Positions 16,500-26,203 of a stretch of 64,000 bases of DNA are shown here, piece after piece (within the stretch, counting starts at the first letter, position 1; each line of letters begins with the position of its first letter). This stretch comes from Peptoanaerobacter stomatis. GTDB lineage: Bacteria; Bacillota; Clostridia; Peptostreptococcales; Filifactoraceae. Below the pieces are notes generated by a model, which was not told the DNA's origin, searched no databases, and worked only from the letters and a program-made list of their open reading frames with translations. The position numbers and the translations under genes were made by a program. The DNA is taken from positions 460,724-524,723 of the forward strand of contig NZ_JH815225.1 in assembly GCF_000238095.2 (NCBI RefSeq). Direction: 5' to 3'.

Positions 16500-16575
16500 C
16501 TTATACTATTATCTATTTTAAATTACAATCTGAAAGTAATTTGGTTTATCTTATACTATTGCCAATTTGAAATGC
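16500..16575. repeat. Imperfect tandem duplication between queA and tgt
   Basis: CTTATACTATT occurs at 16500-16510 and again at 16550-16560, each followed by a related stretch (ATCTATTTTAAAT / GCCAATTTGAAAT). A diverged 50-base duplication in a non-coding gap; no function visible. Confidence 0.35.
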
Positions 16576-16677
16576 CATACAATTTTGATTTCTATATAAT
16601 ATATTTTTATCTGAATATTTATTGCATTATTTCATATTATATATGGTTTTTTAAAAGATTTTTAGTATTAATATCTT

Positions 16678-17703
16678 TTATTGTATAAACATAGCGTCTC
16701 CAAAACTGAAAAATCTATATTTTTCTTTTACAGCCTCCGCATATGCTCTAAATACATTGTCTTTTCCTGCAAATGCACTTATCATCATTATTAAAGTTGA
16801 CTTTGGTAAATGAAAGTTCGTTATTACAGAGTCTACAAACTTAAAATCATATGGAGGATATATAAATATATTAGTATCATCTTGAGTTTTTTCTATATAT
16901 CCATAACCATTTGCTGAAGATTCTAAAGTTCTAACTGTTGTTGTGCCTACTGCTATTATTCTCTTACCAGATTTTTTTGCATCATTAAGTCTATTTTTCG
17001 TTTCTTCAGATATATTATAGTATTCGCTGTGCATTTGATGTTCTTCCAAATTGTCACTTTTCACAGGTCTAAATGTCCCAAGCCCAACATGCAAAGTGAT
17101 ATATTCTACTTGAACACCTTTATTTTTCAAACTCTCTATCAGATCTTTTGTAAAATGTAATCCCGCTGTAGGTGCGGCTGATGAACCGTTTATCTTGGAA
17201 TACACTGTTTGATATCTTTCTTTATCGCTCAATTTTTCTTTAATATATGGTGGCAGAGGCATAAATCCGTATTTAGAAATTATATCCTCGAAAACACCAT
17301 TATATGAAATTTCTACTATCCTTATTCCCTCATCGTACTCTTGCAATACATCAGCTGTCATCTCACCATTGCCAAAATATATCTGAGTGCCTATTTTTAC
17401 TCTTTTTGCAGGTTTTACCAATATCTGCCATTTGTTAAGCTCTATTCTTTTTAATAACAATATTTCTATATTTGCATTTGTATCCTTTTTCTTTCCAAAC
17501 AGTCTTGCCGGTAGAACTCTCGTATTATTAAATACAAGTACATCATCTTTTCCCACATAATCTATTATATTTTTAAATATCTTATGCTGTACATTACCTG
17601 TATTTCTATCCAACACCATAAGCCTTGATGCACTTCTGTCCTCAAGAGGGACTTGAGCAATCAACTCTTCAGGCAAATCATAATAAAAATCATTTGTTTT
17701 CAA
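16678..17703 (-). CDS. queA: S-adenosylmethionine:tRNA ribosyltransferase-isomerase
   Basis: 341 residues. It transfers the ribosyl group of SAM to preQ1 in tRNA, making epoxyqueuosine. Motifs: [14 protein letters not shown] at the N-terminus, [32 protein letters not shown]-like (here [11 protein letters not shown]), [13 protein letters not shown] and [12 protein letters not shown]. The start is a TTG codon at 17703 (MKTNDF...), supported by GGAAG eight bases upstream and family alignment; no in-frame ATG is available nearby. It lies 23 bases downstream of the SpoIID-like gene and precedes tgt. Confidence 0.96.
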   Translation of the reverse strand: MKTNDFYYDLPEELIAQVPLEDRSASRLMVLDRNTGNVQHKIFKNIIDYVGKDDVLVFNNTRVLPARLFGKKKDTNANIEILLLKRIELNKWQILVKPAKRVKIGTQIYFGNGEMTADVLQEYDEGIRIVEISYNGVFEDIISKYGFMPLPPYIKEKLSDKERYQTVYSKINGSSAAPTAGLHFTKDLIESLKNKGVQVEYITLHVGLGTFRPVKSDNLEEHQMHSEYYNISEETKNRLNDAKKSGKRIIAVGTTTVRTLESSANGYGYIEKTQDDTNIFIYPPYDFKFVDSVITNFHLPKSTLIMMISAFAGKDNVFRAYAEAVKEKYRFFSFGDAMFIQ

Positions 17704-17726
17704 TTAAAATTCTTCCTTTTGTATAT

Positions 17727-19214
17727 TTATTTAATTTGTTCCAGTTTTACACCAGGATAATAAAACTCCAATATTTGTGTATAATTATAACCTTTATCCG
17801 CCATAGACTTTGCTCCGTATTGACTCATTCCTATACCATGACCATAACCGCTACCGGAAAAATTATATGTGCCTGATGAATTTGTCATAGCAAATTTTAG
17901 ACTTTTTAATTTTGAGCTTCCAAATAATCCTCTTATCTCATCTTTTTTTAGAGTTTGACTTAAAATACTTCCGTTAAAAGTCATCTTTATCACATAGCCC
18001 TGAGAAGTTATATCATCTATTGTAACATTTTGCAATGTTCCTATATATTTACCTCTTTTTTTGAAGATATTTTCTATTTCTGATGATGTAACAGAAAAAC
18101 TCCAATTATCATATGGATTACCTATTGAATATGGATCATCTTGTGCTATGAGATAAGGTATTTTACTGAGCCATATATTTTGACTGCTTTCAGTTTTTCC
18201 ACCTGAACTTGCATTATATATCAGTTCTGCAATTTTACCTTCATAATAACCTACAATCCCTTTTGTTTCGTTCACAGCTTTTGTAGTATTGTCAGTTTCT
18301 GCTGAAAATCCGCCATACGCTTGACTTCTTGTATCATCTGTAAGATTAAAGCCATATTTTGAAAACTTATTATAGTTGCTATATGCAAAGCTTCTCGCCG
18401 CTATAGCCTGTGCTTTCAATGCTTCTAAATTCCAAGAAGATACCATTTCTTTTGAAACAACTCCTAACAAATAGTCTTCTACATAAAGATAATTTATAAC
18501 TGCAAGCATTGAATTATTGTTTATAAATTTTAATCCGCCTCTATATTTCTTGTCAAAAACTTCTATCGGAGATGAATCATTTGAAATAAAATATATATCG
18601 CTTTTTGGAGGTATTGTTATTATTAGATTACTTTTTGAATCATAAATACCTACAGCATCTTTTATTTGAGTTGAATACTTATTTGCCAAACTCGCATTTT
18701 TAAACTTATCCACGCTTTCCGCAAATATAAAATCAGAAGAACTCTCTGTATCTGAATTTTCATCCACATATACAAATTGCAGAGGTTTTGCAGTAAATAT
18801 TTTATCTGTGCTTATTAATTTTGTGCTTACATCATTTGAAATTGACAATCCATTTGATTTAAATTTTAATTCTTTTACACTTGTCTTGTCAAATTTAAGT
18901 CCTATAGCTATTTTTTTTGAACTTACTTGTATATCCTTAGTATCTTTTACTTCAATATTATTTACTTGAATATCTTTTGCTTCAACATCTTTTACTTGAA
19001 TGTCATTTGCTTGTGTATCTTTTGCCTTAATATTTTTCAATTTTACATCTTTTATTTCGTTTGACTGCAAACTTTTATCAAAAATCGGTGATTCTTTCAC
19101 TTGAACCTCTTGATCAAAAATCAGCAAATCTTCTGCATAAACATGATTGATATTAAAAATTGCAAACGCAAAAAACATTACTTCCACAATAAAAAACAAC
19201 TTTAAGTTTTTCAT
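17727..19214 (-). CDS. SpoIID/LytB-domain exported protein with pentapeptide-like repeats
   Basis: 495 residues from the chosen start (MKNLKLFFIV, preceded by AGAGG). A signal peptide ends near VYAED; residues about 54-97 form eight to nine five-residue repeats of the type [AV]-[KN]-[DN]-[ITV]-[QEK]. The C-terminal half is a SpoIID/LytB domain: EDYLLGVVSKEMVSSWN, LKAQAIAARSFAY, SGGKTESSQNIW, and the terminal GYGHGIGMSQYGAKSMADKG. SpoIID-type enzymes are lytic transglycosylases acting on glycan strands lacking stem peptides; related LytB proteins modulate wall hydrolases. No sporulation genes are nearby, so a vegetative cell-wall role is as likely as an engulfment role. It begins one base after the ruvB stop. 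Confidence 0.85.
   Translation of the reverse strand: MKNLKLFFIVEVMFFAFAIFNINHVYAEDLLIFDQEVQVKESPIFDKSLQSNEIKDVKLKNIKAKDTQANDIQVKDVEAKDIQVNNIEVKDTKDIQVSSKKIAIGLKFDKTSVKELKFKSNGLSISNDVSTKLISTDKIFTAKPLQFVYVDENSDTESSSDFIFAESVDKFKNASLANKYSTQIKDAVGIYDSKSNLIITIPPKSDIYFISNDSSPIEVFDKKYRGGLKFINNNSMLAVINYLYVEDYLLGVVSKEMVSSWNLEALKAQAIAARSFAYSNYNKFSKYGFNLTDDTRSQAYGGFSAETDNTTKAVNETKGIVGYYEGKIAELIYNASSGGKTESSQNIWLSKIPYLIAQDDPYSIGNPYDNWSFSVTSSEIENIFKKRGKYIGTLQNVTIDDITSQGYVIKMTFNGSILSQTLKKDEIRGLFGSSKLKSLKFAMTNSSGTYNFSGSGYGHGIGMSQYGAKSMADKGYNYTQILEFYYPGVKLEQIK
18924..19055 (-). repeat. 15-bp tandem repeats inside the SpoIID-like gene
   Basis: Codons for units such as IKDVK, LKNIK, AKDTQ, ANDIQ, VKDVE, AKDIQ, VNNIE, VKDTK run head to tail. 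Each unit is 15 bp and imperfect, so the array is old or diversified. It forms a low-complexity linker between signal peptide and catalytic domain, and copy number could vary between strains. Confidence 0.7.
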
Positions 19215-19215
19215 A

Positions 19216-20226
19216 TTATTTTCCTCTTTTAGATATTTTGAAGTGTTCATAAACTTTATCTGAAACAATTCTTCCTCTCGGTGTTCTTATCAAAAATCCA
19301 TTTTGTATCAAAAACGGCTCACATACATCTTCTATTGTTTCCTTATCTTCGCCTACTGATGCAGATATAGTATCAATACCTACAGGTCCTCCATCGAAAT
19401 TTTGTATCATAGCTTTTAATATCCTTGTATCCATTGTATCAAGTCCCAATGAATCTATACCGAGCATATGAAGTGCCTCATCTGCTATTTTAGTTGTTAT
19501 TACACCATCTCCCAATACTTGTGCATAATCTCTTACTCTTTTTAAAAGCCTGTTAGCTATTCTTGGAGTACCCCTTGAACGTTTGGCAATTTCAATACCG
19601 GCATCTTTTTTTATAGGGATATTTAATATATTTGCTGAACGAAGTATTATTTTCAGCAAATCTTCAGTATCATAAAGTTCAAGATTAAGTATAACACCAA
19701 ATCTGTCTCTAAGTGGAGATGTGAGCATACCTGATCTTGTTGTTGCACCTATTAGAGTAAATTTAGGTATATCAAGCCTTATAGAACGTGCTGACGGTCC
19801 TTTACCTATTATTATATCTATACAATAATCCTCCATCGCAGGATATAGTACTTCTTCAACAGAACGATTTACTCTATGTATCTCGTCTATAAAAAGCACA
19901 TCTCCTTGCTGAAGATTTGTGAGCAGTGCTGCAAGATCTCCTGCTCTTTCTATCGCCGGTCCTGACGTTATTTTTATATTTGAATTCATCTCATTTGCTA
20001 TTATATGTGATAGTGTAGTTTTACCAAGCCCCGGTGGTCCATATAACAAGACATGATCGAGCGATTCACTTCTTGACTTTGCCGCTTTTATAAATATATC
20101 AAGCTGATTTACCACTTTTTTTTGCCCAATATATTCGCCTAAAGTCTTCGGTCTTAAATCAAGCTCATTTTCATCTTCTTTTTTATAAGACGAATTTATT
20201 ATTCTGTCATCTATATTTTCTATCAT
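19216..20226 (-). CDS. ruvB: Holliday junction branch-migration ATPase RuvB
   Basis: 336 residues. AAA+ motor of the RuvABC resolvasome: [12 protein letters not shown], Walker [10 protein letters not shown], Walker B LFIDEIHR, sensor 1 IGATTRSG, arginine finger region SPLRDRFG and the C-terminal winged helix ending near RTPRGR. ATG 20226 has GAGGTG upstream. It follows ruvA with a 169-base gap and abuts the SpoIID-like gene. The ruvC partner lies separately, 0.5 kb upstream of ruvA, behind its own terminator. Confidence 0.97.
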   Translation of the reverse strand: MIENIDDRIINSSYKKEDENELDLRPKTLGEYIGQKKVVNQLDIFIKAAKSRSESLDHVLLYGPPGLGKTTLSHIIANEMNSNIKITSGPAIERAGDLAALLTNLQQGDVLFIDEIHRVNRSVEEVLYPAMEDYCIDIIIGKGPSARSIRLDIPKFTLIGATTRSGMLTSPLRDRFGVILNLELYDTEDLLKIILRSANILNIPIKKDAGIEIAKRSRGTPRIANRLLKRVRDYAQVLGDGVITTKIADEALHMLGIDSLGLDTMDTRILKAMIQNFDGGPVGIDTISASVGEDKETIEDVCEPFLIQNGFLIRTPRGRIVSDKVYEHFKISKRGK

Positions 20227-20395
20227 ACATCACCTCTTGTTACAAGCTAATATCTTTATAATAACTCATTTCACAACTTAATTCAGCTTGTTTAACACCA
20301 AAAAAATTTATTATATTTTTTCTTGTCACAATTATCTATTTTTATCATAAATTTTTAATATTGAAATTTTTTCAAGGCTTAAGAGTAAATTTAAT

Positions 20396-21004
20396 CTATT
20401 TTTTCAATAAAGAAAGTGCTGTTTTTATTATATCCTGAACATCTTCACTCTGTTTTATATCATAAGCCTTTTGAACAGCATTTTGTGATTCTTTAGCTGT
20501 AAAGCCCAACATCATCAAAGCCTCTGCCGCTTCATCTGTGACTAAATTATCAATAGATGAAACAGGGTTATTAGGTTTTAATACTACATCATCTGTATTT
20601 ACAAACATATCTACCTTGTCTTTAAGCTCCAATATCAACCTTTCAGCAGTTTTTTTACCAAGACCGGATATTTTGCTGAGTGATACTATATCGGATGATT
20701 TTATAAACTTGGCTACATCACTAGGTGTATATACAGACAGTATAGAGAGCGCAGTTTTAGCACCTATTTTTGAAATACTGATTAACCGCTCAAACATATC
20801 TCTTTCCGTTATAGAACTGAAACCTATAAGAGATATAGCGTCTTCTTTAACTACAAGATGTGTATATATGATATTTATTTGATCCAAATTAAGCTCATAT
20901 GACGTGTTTTGTGAAACAAGCAACTTGTATCCTATATCATTACACTCCACTACAACATATCCGAGCCCTTTTTGCATAACCTTTCCGTTTATATAATCAA
21001 GCAT
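20396..21004 (-). CDS. ruvA: Holliday junction DNA-binding subunit RuvA
   Basis: 202 residues from ATG 21004, which has GGGAG five bases upstream; a TTG four codons earlier overlaps that site and is rejected. MLDYINGKV opens the OB domain; the helix-hairpin-helix pairs follow (ISKIGAKTALSIL and ISGLGKKTAERLILELKDK), and the C-terminal UBA-like domain III (DEAAEALMMLGFTAKESQNAVQKA) binds RuvB. First gene of the long ruvA-ruvB-spoIID-queA-tgt-recO transcription unit. Confidence 0.96.
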   Translation of the reverse strand: MLDYINGKVMQKGLGYVVVECNDIGYKLLVSQNTSYELNLDQINIIYTHLVVKEDAISLIGFSSITERDMFERLISISKIGAKTALSILSVYTPSDVAKFIKSSDIVSLSKISGLGKKTAERLILELKDKVDMFVNTDDVVLKPNNPVSSIDNLVTDEAAEALMMLGFTAKESQNAVQKAYDIKQSEDVQDIIKTALSLLKK

Positions 21005-21380
21005 AAATACTCCCAAATATTTTTTTAAACAAAATCACTGATAAAATATTATAATATATTTAACAAAAAAAGCAACAACAAAATAATGTGTAATAATCTT
21101 GTTGTTTTAGTAATTATAACATTATTATGAATATTTTTAAACAATAAATGAAATTAAAAAACATAAATGTAATAAAGCAATGTATAATATTAAATACTTT
21201 TTAAATTATAATATGCTCAAATATATTAAAAAATACCTATATTTACTTATATAATAGTATGATACTAAAGCTCTATAGAAAGATAGTGTTTTGTAAATTT
21301 AATAAAATACAACATTATTTACAGATTTATTAATATAAATTATCTATTATTCTATTAGATAACAGCATAAAACTGTATAA
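21005..21380. other. Intergenic region between ruvC and ruvA
   Basis: AT-rich, no gene seen. It must carry the promoter of the ruvA operon on the minus strand, which I cannot pin down. The ruvC terminator occupies its left end (next entry). Confidence 0.5.
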
Positions 21381-21444
21381 TATAAAAAATAGACTGTGAG
21401 AAATACAAGAAAATTTTGTAAATTTTTACAGTCTATTTTTTATA
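21381..21444 (-). terminator. Terminator after ruvC, 17-bp perfect arms
   Basis: TATAAAAAATAGACTGT (21381-21397) and its exact complement (21428-21444) enclose a 30-base loop. The arms end in A6/T6 runs, so termination should work on both strands. It begins 10 bases after the ruvC stop and insulates the cob-ruvC unit from ruvAB. Confidence 0.82.
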
Positions 21445-21454
21445 AATCAACTAA

Positions 21455-21946
21455 TTATGCTCTGAAAATATCACTGTGATTGGAACTGTGACAGTGGCAT
21501 ATTGCAAGCGCCAAACCGTCTGCAACATCATCAGGTTTTGGTATTTCAGGCAAATTAAGTATGATTTTCACCATTTCCTGAATCTGTTTTTTTACTGCTC
21601 TGCCGTATCCGACAACACCTTGTTTTACTTGCAATGGAGTGTATTCAAATATAGGTATTCCTTTATTTGAGCACGCTACCATTATGACGCCTCTTGCATG
21701 TGCTACATCTATAGCTGTTTTTACATTTTTGTTAAAAAACAGCTCTTCTACAGCAAGGGCATCTATATCATACTTAGCAAGCAGTGTATTTATATCATCA
21801 TATATAGATTTTATTCTGCTTGACAAATTTATTTTTGCAGGTGTAGTTATAGCTCCATAACTTAAAACTTTAAAACTGTTGTTCTTATATTCTATTATTC
21901 CATAGCCTACTATAGCTATCCCCGGATCAATTCCTAATATTATCAT
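21455..21946 (-). CDS. ruvC: Crossover junction endodeoxyribonuclease RuvC
   Basis: 163 residues, family length. It cleaves Holliday junctions symmetrically as a Mg-dependent dimer. Catalytic acids are visible in GIDPG (Asp7), AVEELFF (Glu67 region) and PDDVADGLA near residues 138-145. The ATG overlaps the stop of the cobD-like gene by four bases (ATGA), so ruvC is translated with a corrinoid gene and not with ruvAB, from which a strong terminator separates it. Confidence 0.96.
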   Translation of the reverse strand: MIILGIDPGIAIVGYGIIEYKNNSFKVLSYGAITTPAKINLSSRIKSIYDDINTLLAKYDIDALAVEELFFNKNVKTAIDVAHARGVIMVACSNKGIPIFEYTPLQVKQGVVGYGRAVKKQIQEMVKIILNLPEIPKPDDVADGLALAICHCHSSNHSDIFRA

Positions 21947-23031
21947 ATTCTACCATTTATAAAATTTTTTATTTGTTTTATTAAATCTTCATTATCATCT
22001 TCTTTTAATATACATACTCTAAAATAACGATCATTAAGCCCATCAAAACTACTGCAATCTCTTATGATTATTTTATTTTGCAAAAGATAATCATAAAGAT
22101 TACTTGCTTTTGTATCTTTATCTTTTATCTCTACAAGTATAAAATTACCATACGTTTTGTAAGGCTTGAAAAAATCTATTTTAGATAATTCTTCAAATAT
22201 AAAATTTCTTTGCTTTGTTATTCTGTCAAAAGTATCTTTTTGAAAATCAACATCTTCAAACATTTCTTGTCCCATTATATCAGCGAATATGTTTATATCC
22301 CAAAGTATATTGTAGTATTTTTCAAAACTTTCTATAACATTCCTGTTTGACGTAATGGCATATCCCAATCTTATTCCAGGGGATGCAAAAAACTTGCTTG
22401 TTCCCCTAATTACAAACAGTTTATCATAAAAATCGCATAAACTGTCACAACTATATATATCGGTGTCTGTAAATTCTATATATGTTTCGTCTATTATAAG
22501 TGAGCAGTTTGTGCTTTGCAAAATCTGTTTTATTTGCGTATTTGTAAGTATAGTTCCTGTAGGATTATTGGGATTACATATTATAGCTGTATTTATCTCG
22601 TTTTTATTTATAAAATCTATAAATTCATCTAAATTTATTTGAAAATTATTTTCCGATTTCAAAAAATACTTTGAAATATTTGAATTTATTTTTAAAAGCT
22701 CTTTTTCATATTCTGAATAGGCAGGTGACAAAACTAAGGAATTTTTGGGAGACAGTATTTTTATAAATGAATTTATAAAACTGCTCGCTCCTGAACCCAA
22801 TAATATATTTTCTGTTTTACATTTACAATAATTTGATATACTGCTTTTTAAATCTTTATATTCAGGATCCGGATAAATAGAAACCTTATCAAGATTATGT
22901 GACAGTTTTTCAATAGCCTTTTTACTTGTACCGAAAGGATTTATATTAGAACTGAAATCTCTGAATTCTTCTATATTACAACCAAGTTTTTGTGCAAGTT
23001 CAAAAAGATTAGCTCCATGTTTTGATTTCAT
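21943..23031 (-). CDS. cobD: CobD-like threonine-phosphate decarboxylase (PLP, aminotransferase fold I)
   Basis: 362 residues. It is close to histidinol-phosphate aminotransferases but opens with HGANLFELAQKLG and FSSNINPFG, the CobD/CobC signature. CNPNNPTGT (about 162-170), IDETYIEF, the PLP lysine in RGTSKFFASPGIRLGY and the C-terminal FRVCI complete it. CobD makes the aminopropanol-phosphate arm that links the corrin ring to the nucleotide loop. It directly follows cbiJ (three bases) and overlaps ruvC, with GGAGATGAATG as ribosome binding region. The context of two corrin enzymes upstream supports CobD over HisC. Confidence 0.85.
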   Translation of the reverse strand: MKSKHGANLFELAQKLGCNIEEFRDFSSNINPFGTSKKAIEKLSHNLDKVSIYPDPEYKDLKSSISNYCKCKTENILLGSGASSFINSFIKILSPKNSLVLSPAYSEYEKELLKINSNISKYFLKSENNFQINLDEFIDFINKNEINTAIICNPNNPTGTILTNTQIKQILQSTNCSLIIDETYIEFTDTDIYSCDSLCDFYDKLFVIRGTSKFFASPGIRLGYAITSNRNVIESFEKYYNILWDINIFADIMGQEMFEDVDFQKDTFDRITKQRNFIFEELSKIDFFKPYKTYGNFILVEIKDKDTKASNLYDYLLQNKIIIRDCSSFDGLNDRYFRVCILKEDDNEDLIKQIKNFINGRI

Positions 23032-23034
23032 ATA

Positions 23035-23802
23035 TCATTCATCTCCTAAGATTATGTTTTTTATCATAAAGTCAATGTTGTCAAATCTATTTTCATATTT
23101 TAATAATGGTCTTTTTATAATTATAACAGATATTTCTGTGTCTATGCAAGATAATACTTTTTCATCAAATCCTCCTTCTTTACCGCTTTGCTTTGTTATC
23201 ATAACATCTGCATTTATATGTTTTATAGTTTCTATATTCATATTTTTTGTAAACGGTCCTTGCATTGCTATTATATTTTTGGATTTATAGCCTTTATTTT
23301 CAAAATAAGCTATTTGCTCACTGCGTGGCAATATTCTTATAAATAGCTCATCAAAATTGGCATCTATATATTTATCTACATCTTTTATACCTGTTGTCAA
23401 AAAAACTCTCTTAAAATTAAATTTTTTAGCCAAATTTATTGCATCTATATGATCATCTGCATAATACATCTTATCATACTTTTGTAAAACTTGTATATCC
23501 GTTCTTTCATATCTGTAATATTTAATACAAAGTTCATCAGATACTTCCATAGCATTTTTAGATACGTCTTTTGCATAAGGATGAGATACATCTACTATTT
23601 TATTTATACAATTATTTTGACAAAACTCTATCATTTGCATTTTATCCATTCTGCCTTTTACCAAAAATTGCTTAAATTTTGCAAATTCTTCGTATCCGTA
23701 ATCAGTAGCTACGCTTACAATTATATCTTTGTTATTATGCAATAATTCATCACAAACTTTATATGTTTCTACAGTACCGCCTATTACCCATATTCTGCTC
23801 AT
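23035..23802 (-). CDS. cbiJ: Precorrin-6A / cobalt-precorrin-6A reductase
   Basis: 255 residues. A CbiJ/CobK Rossmann protein: IWVIGGTVETYKVCDEL at the N-terminus is the nucleotide-binding loop; VDVSHPYAKDVSKNAM is the family's most conserved block; FLTTGIKDV and RILPR, then MITKQSGKEGGFDEKV (the GxxGG substrate loop), follow. It reduces the C18-C19 double bond of the corrin precursor with NADPH. ATG 23802 is preferred over the adjacent TTG. It sits between cbiH and cobD in a short corrinoid block. Confidence 0.92.
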   Translation of the reverse strand: MSRIWVIGGTVETYKVCDELLHNNKDIIVSVATDYGYEEFAKFKQFLVKGRMDKMQMIEFCQNNCINKIVDVSHPYAKDVSKNAMEVSDELCIKYYRYERTDIQVLQKYDKMYYADDHIDAINLAKKFNFKRVFLTTGIKDVDKYIDANFDELFIRILPRSEQIAYFENKGYKSKNIIAMQGPFTKNMNIETIKHINADVMITKQSGKEGGFDEKVLSCIDTEISVIIIKRPLLKYENRFDNIDFMIKNIILGDE

Positions 23803-23849
23803 CAATGTTTTTTCCCGTTATTTATAAGATTTATTTTTTATAAAATATT

Positions 23850-24590
23850 TTATGAGTTTATTTTATCTATATATTTTTTCTCATAGCCTCTTGGAGTTAT
23901 CATTTTTCCGTTTTTTACATAAGTTGACGAATTTCCTATTATTAGTATAGTGTGCATATCTATATCATCATAATTTATTGACTCTAAAGTGCATATGTTT
24001 ACTTCCTGTTCTACATCATATGCTTTTTTTACAACCCCTACTACTGTATCTTTGCTTTTATATCTAAGCATTATATCAACAGATTCTTTCAAATGTTCAC
24101 TTCTTTTTTTACTTTTAGGATTGTATATGGCAATAACAAAATCGCCCATACTTGCAAGCTCTATACGCTTAAAAATAAGTTCAAGAGGTGTCATCAGATC
24201 ACTTAGAGATATACTGCAATAATCGTGCATTATGGGTGCGCCTAACAAAGAAGATGCAAGTATTGCCGATGTTATTCCAGGAATTACTTTTATTTCTATA
24301 TCATCCTCTGCCAATTCCATTATTAATCCTGCCATTGCATATATACCACTATCTCCTGAACATATCACGCTCACAGTATTTCCTTTTTTTGCATATTCTA
24401 TTGCTTTTTTTGAACGCTCTATCTCTTTCATCATAGGACTTTGATATATCTGTTTGTCCTGTATCATATATTGAATCTGAGATATATATTTGTCATATCC
24501 TACTATAACATCTGATTTTTTTATTGCATCATAACAGGCAAAGCTCATATTATCTTTATTGCCCGAACCTATACCTACAACATACAGCAT
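23850..24590 (-). CDS. cbiH: (Cobalt-)precorrin-3B C17-methyltransferase
   Basis: 246 residues from ATG 24590 (MLYVVGIGSGN), which has GGAG six bases upstream. A tetrapyrrole methylase with GIGSGN at the N-terminus, VGYDKYI, SGDSGIYAMAGL (SAM loop), ISLSDLMTP and AIYNPKSKKRSEHL. The last two blocks identify CbiH/CobJ, the ring-contraction enzyme. First gene of the cbiH-cbiJ-cobD-ruvC run; the 200-base gap before it is AT-rich and shows no cobalamin riboswitch core. Confidence 0.92.
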   Translation of the reverse strand: MLYVVGIGSGNKDNMSFACYDAIKKSDVIVGYDKYISQIQYMIQDKQIYQSPMMKEIERSKKAIEYAKKGNTVSVICSGDSGIYAMAGLIMELAEDDIEIKVIPGITSAILASSLLGAPIMHDYCSISLSDLMTPLELIFKRIELASMGDFVIAIYNPKSKKRSEHLKESVDIMLRYKSKDTVVGVVKKAYDVEQEVNICTLESINYDDIDMHTILIIGNSSTYVKNGKMITPRGYEKKYIDKINS

Positions 24591-24807
24591 ACAAAACTCC
24601 AATTTTTAACATATTAACTCATTAACAACTAAGTATATAAAGTATTTATAAATAACTCTATGTACTTATTTTGAGCTTAAACTATCACGATTTTTAACAC
24701 ATATTATTAATTACATTTAAAATATAATATTAATAAAGTATTTTTTCTAAAAACAATCAAATCTTTATAATATTACACATATATCATAGAGTTTTAAACA
24801 TAAAAAT

Positions 24808-26199
24808 TTACATTATTCTCCAATTTTTGTTGTACATATTTTTCAATTTTGAATTTTTTGCTCTGACAAGCCCTATCGGATAATCTTCAAGACAAACTAT
24901 ATAATCGCCGTCTTTTATGCCATCCATTATTAAAGTTTCACCTTTTATATACTTTATAACTCTTTCATCATTTAATCCGAAATTTATTGTATATTGAAAA
25001 TCTTTAGATTTTAAATATCTTATAAGTGCACTTGATATAACAAATTCATTATTCTTCAAATCTCCTAAATACAATCCGTTTCTTGCAATTCTAATCTTAT
25101 ATTTAAGTATTTTATCAAAAATCTCAAGATATAAAGAATTATTTTGCATAAAAAAATTGCCTTCCAACTTGCAATTCAAAAATTTCTTTTCAAATTCTGT
25201 ATATTCTTTAGGCAGTTTTTTTCTATCTAAATATTTTTTCTTTTCATATTTACTATCTATATAGGATTCACTCTTTAAATCTGTTTCTTCAAAAATATTT
25301 TTTTCATTTTCTGATTTTTTATACATTAAACACAAAAAATGACCTTCCGATTTAGTTTTATGTGGAAAAAATCTTGCGCTTTCTTTTAAAAAATCAAAAC
25401 TCATCATTCCATTTTTTTTCGGTATATCTATAAGTTCAAACTCACTGTGTTTTGAAAGGAAATTTAAAATGTTTTTTTCATTTTCGTCTGTATTGAAAGT
25501 GCAAGTTGAATATAACAACTTGCCCCCCACTTTTAACATTAACGCTGCTTTTTCAAGCAAATCTTTTTGAATTTCAACCGTCTCTTTTCTACTTCTTTCA
25601 TAAGATGGTATTAATTTTTTATCTTTTCTGAACATCCCTTCGCCTGAACAAGGTGCGTCAAGAAGTATCCTATCAAAGAAACTTAAAAAATTTTTAGATA
25701 TATTTTCTTGATTCTCATTTGTTATCATAACATTTCTAAGCCCATAATACTCTATATTTCTTAAAAGCGGCAAAATCCTATTTGTATTTATATCATTTGA
25801 AATTAACAAATCTTCATCTGATAATTTTTGTGATATTTGAAATGTTTTTCCTCCAGGAGATGCACACATATCCAATACTTTCATACCTTTTTGCACATCA
25901 AGATAATTTGCAGGTGCCATAGCTGAAGGCTCTTGTATATAATAAGCGCCTGTATGATACATAGGATTTTTTGACATCATATCATCACTATCCGTATAAA
26001 TACCGCTATCGCTCCAAGGTACGTCTTCGTAATTATTTCCAATTATTTTTTTTAAATCATCTCTTGAAAGCTTTTTTGTGTTCACGCTTACAGCTTTATG
26101 ATTTTTTTCGTTATAAGAGCTTATAAAATCACCATAATCGTCTTTAAGTAAAAGTTTCATATCTTGTATATAAGCACTTGGGAATTTATCGTCTTTCAT
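24808..26199 (-). CDS. rsmF: 16S rRNA m5C methyltransferase, RsmF/NOL1-NOP2-sun family
   Basis: 463 residues. A catalytic core with YHTGAYYIQEPSAMAP, the SAM motif VLDMCASPGGKT, LLDAPCSGEGMFRK (catalytic Cys region) and STCTFNTDENE (second Cys), followed by a C-terminal RNA-binding region (about 300-463) of the RsmF/YebU type, which the shorter RsmB lacks. RsmF methylates cytosine 1407 or neighbours of 16S rRNA. It follows mnmM by four bases, with the ribosome binding site inside the end of mnmM, so two RNA-modification enzymes are coupled. Confidence 0.9.
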   Translation of the reverse strand: MKDDKFPSAYIQDMKLLLKDDYGDFISSYNEKNHKAVSVNTKKLSRDDLKKIIGNNYEDVPWSDSGIYTDSDDMMSKNPMYHTGAYYIQEPSAMAPANYLDVQKGMKVLDMCASPGGKTFQISQKLSDEDLLISNDINTNRILPLLRNIEYYGLRNVMITNENQENISKNFLSFFDRILLDAPCSGEGMFRKDKKLIPSYERSRKETVEIQKDLLEKAALMLKVGGKLLYSTCTFNTDENEKNILNFLSKHSEFELIDIPKKNGMMSFDFLKESARFFPHKTKSEGHFLCLMYKKSENEKNIFEETDLKSESYIDSKYEKKKYLDRKKLPKEYTEFEKKFLNCKLEGNFFMQNNSLYLEIFDKILKYKIRIARNGLYLGDLKNNEFVISSALIRYLKSKDFQYTINFGLNDERVIKYIKGETLIMDGIKDGDYIVCLEDYPIGLVRAKNSKLKNMYNKNWRIM

Positions 26200-26203
26200 A
26201 TTT

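Noticed and set aside
24603-24807. Cobalamin riboswitch before cbiH
   Set aside because: No B12-box-like core (GCCACTG) or its usual surroundings were seen in this short AT-rich gap.
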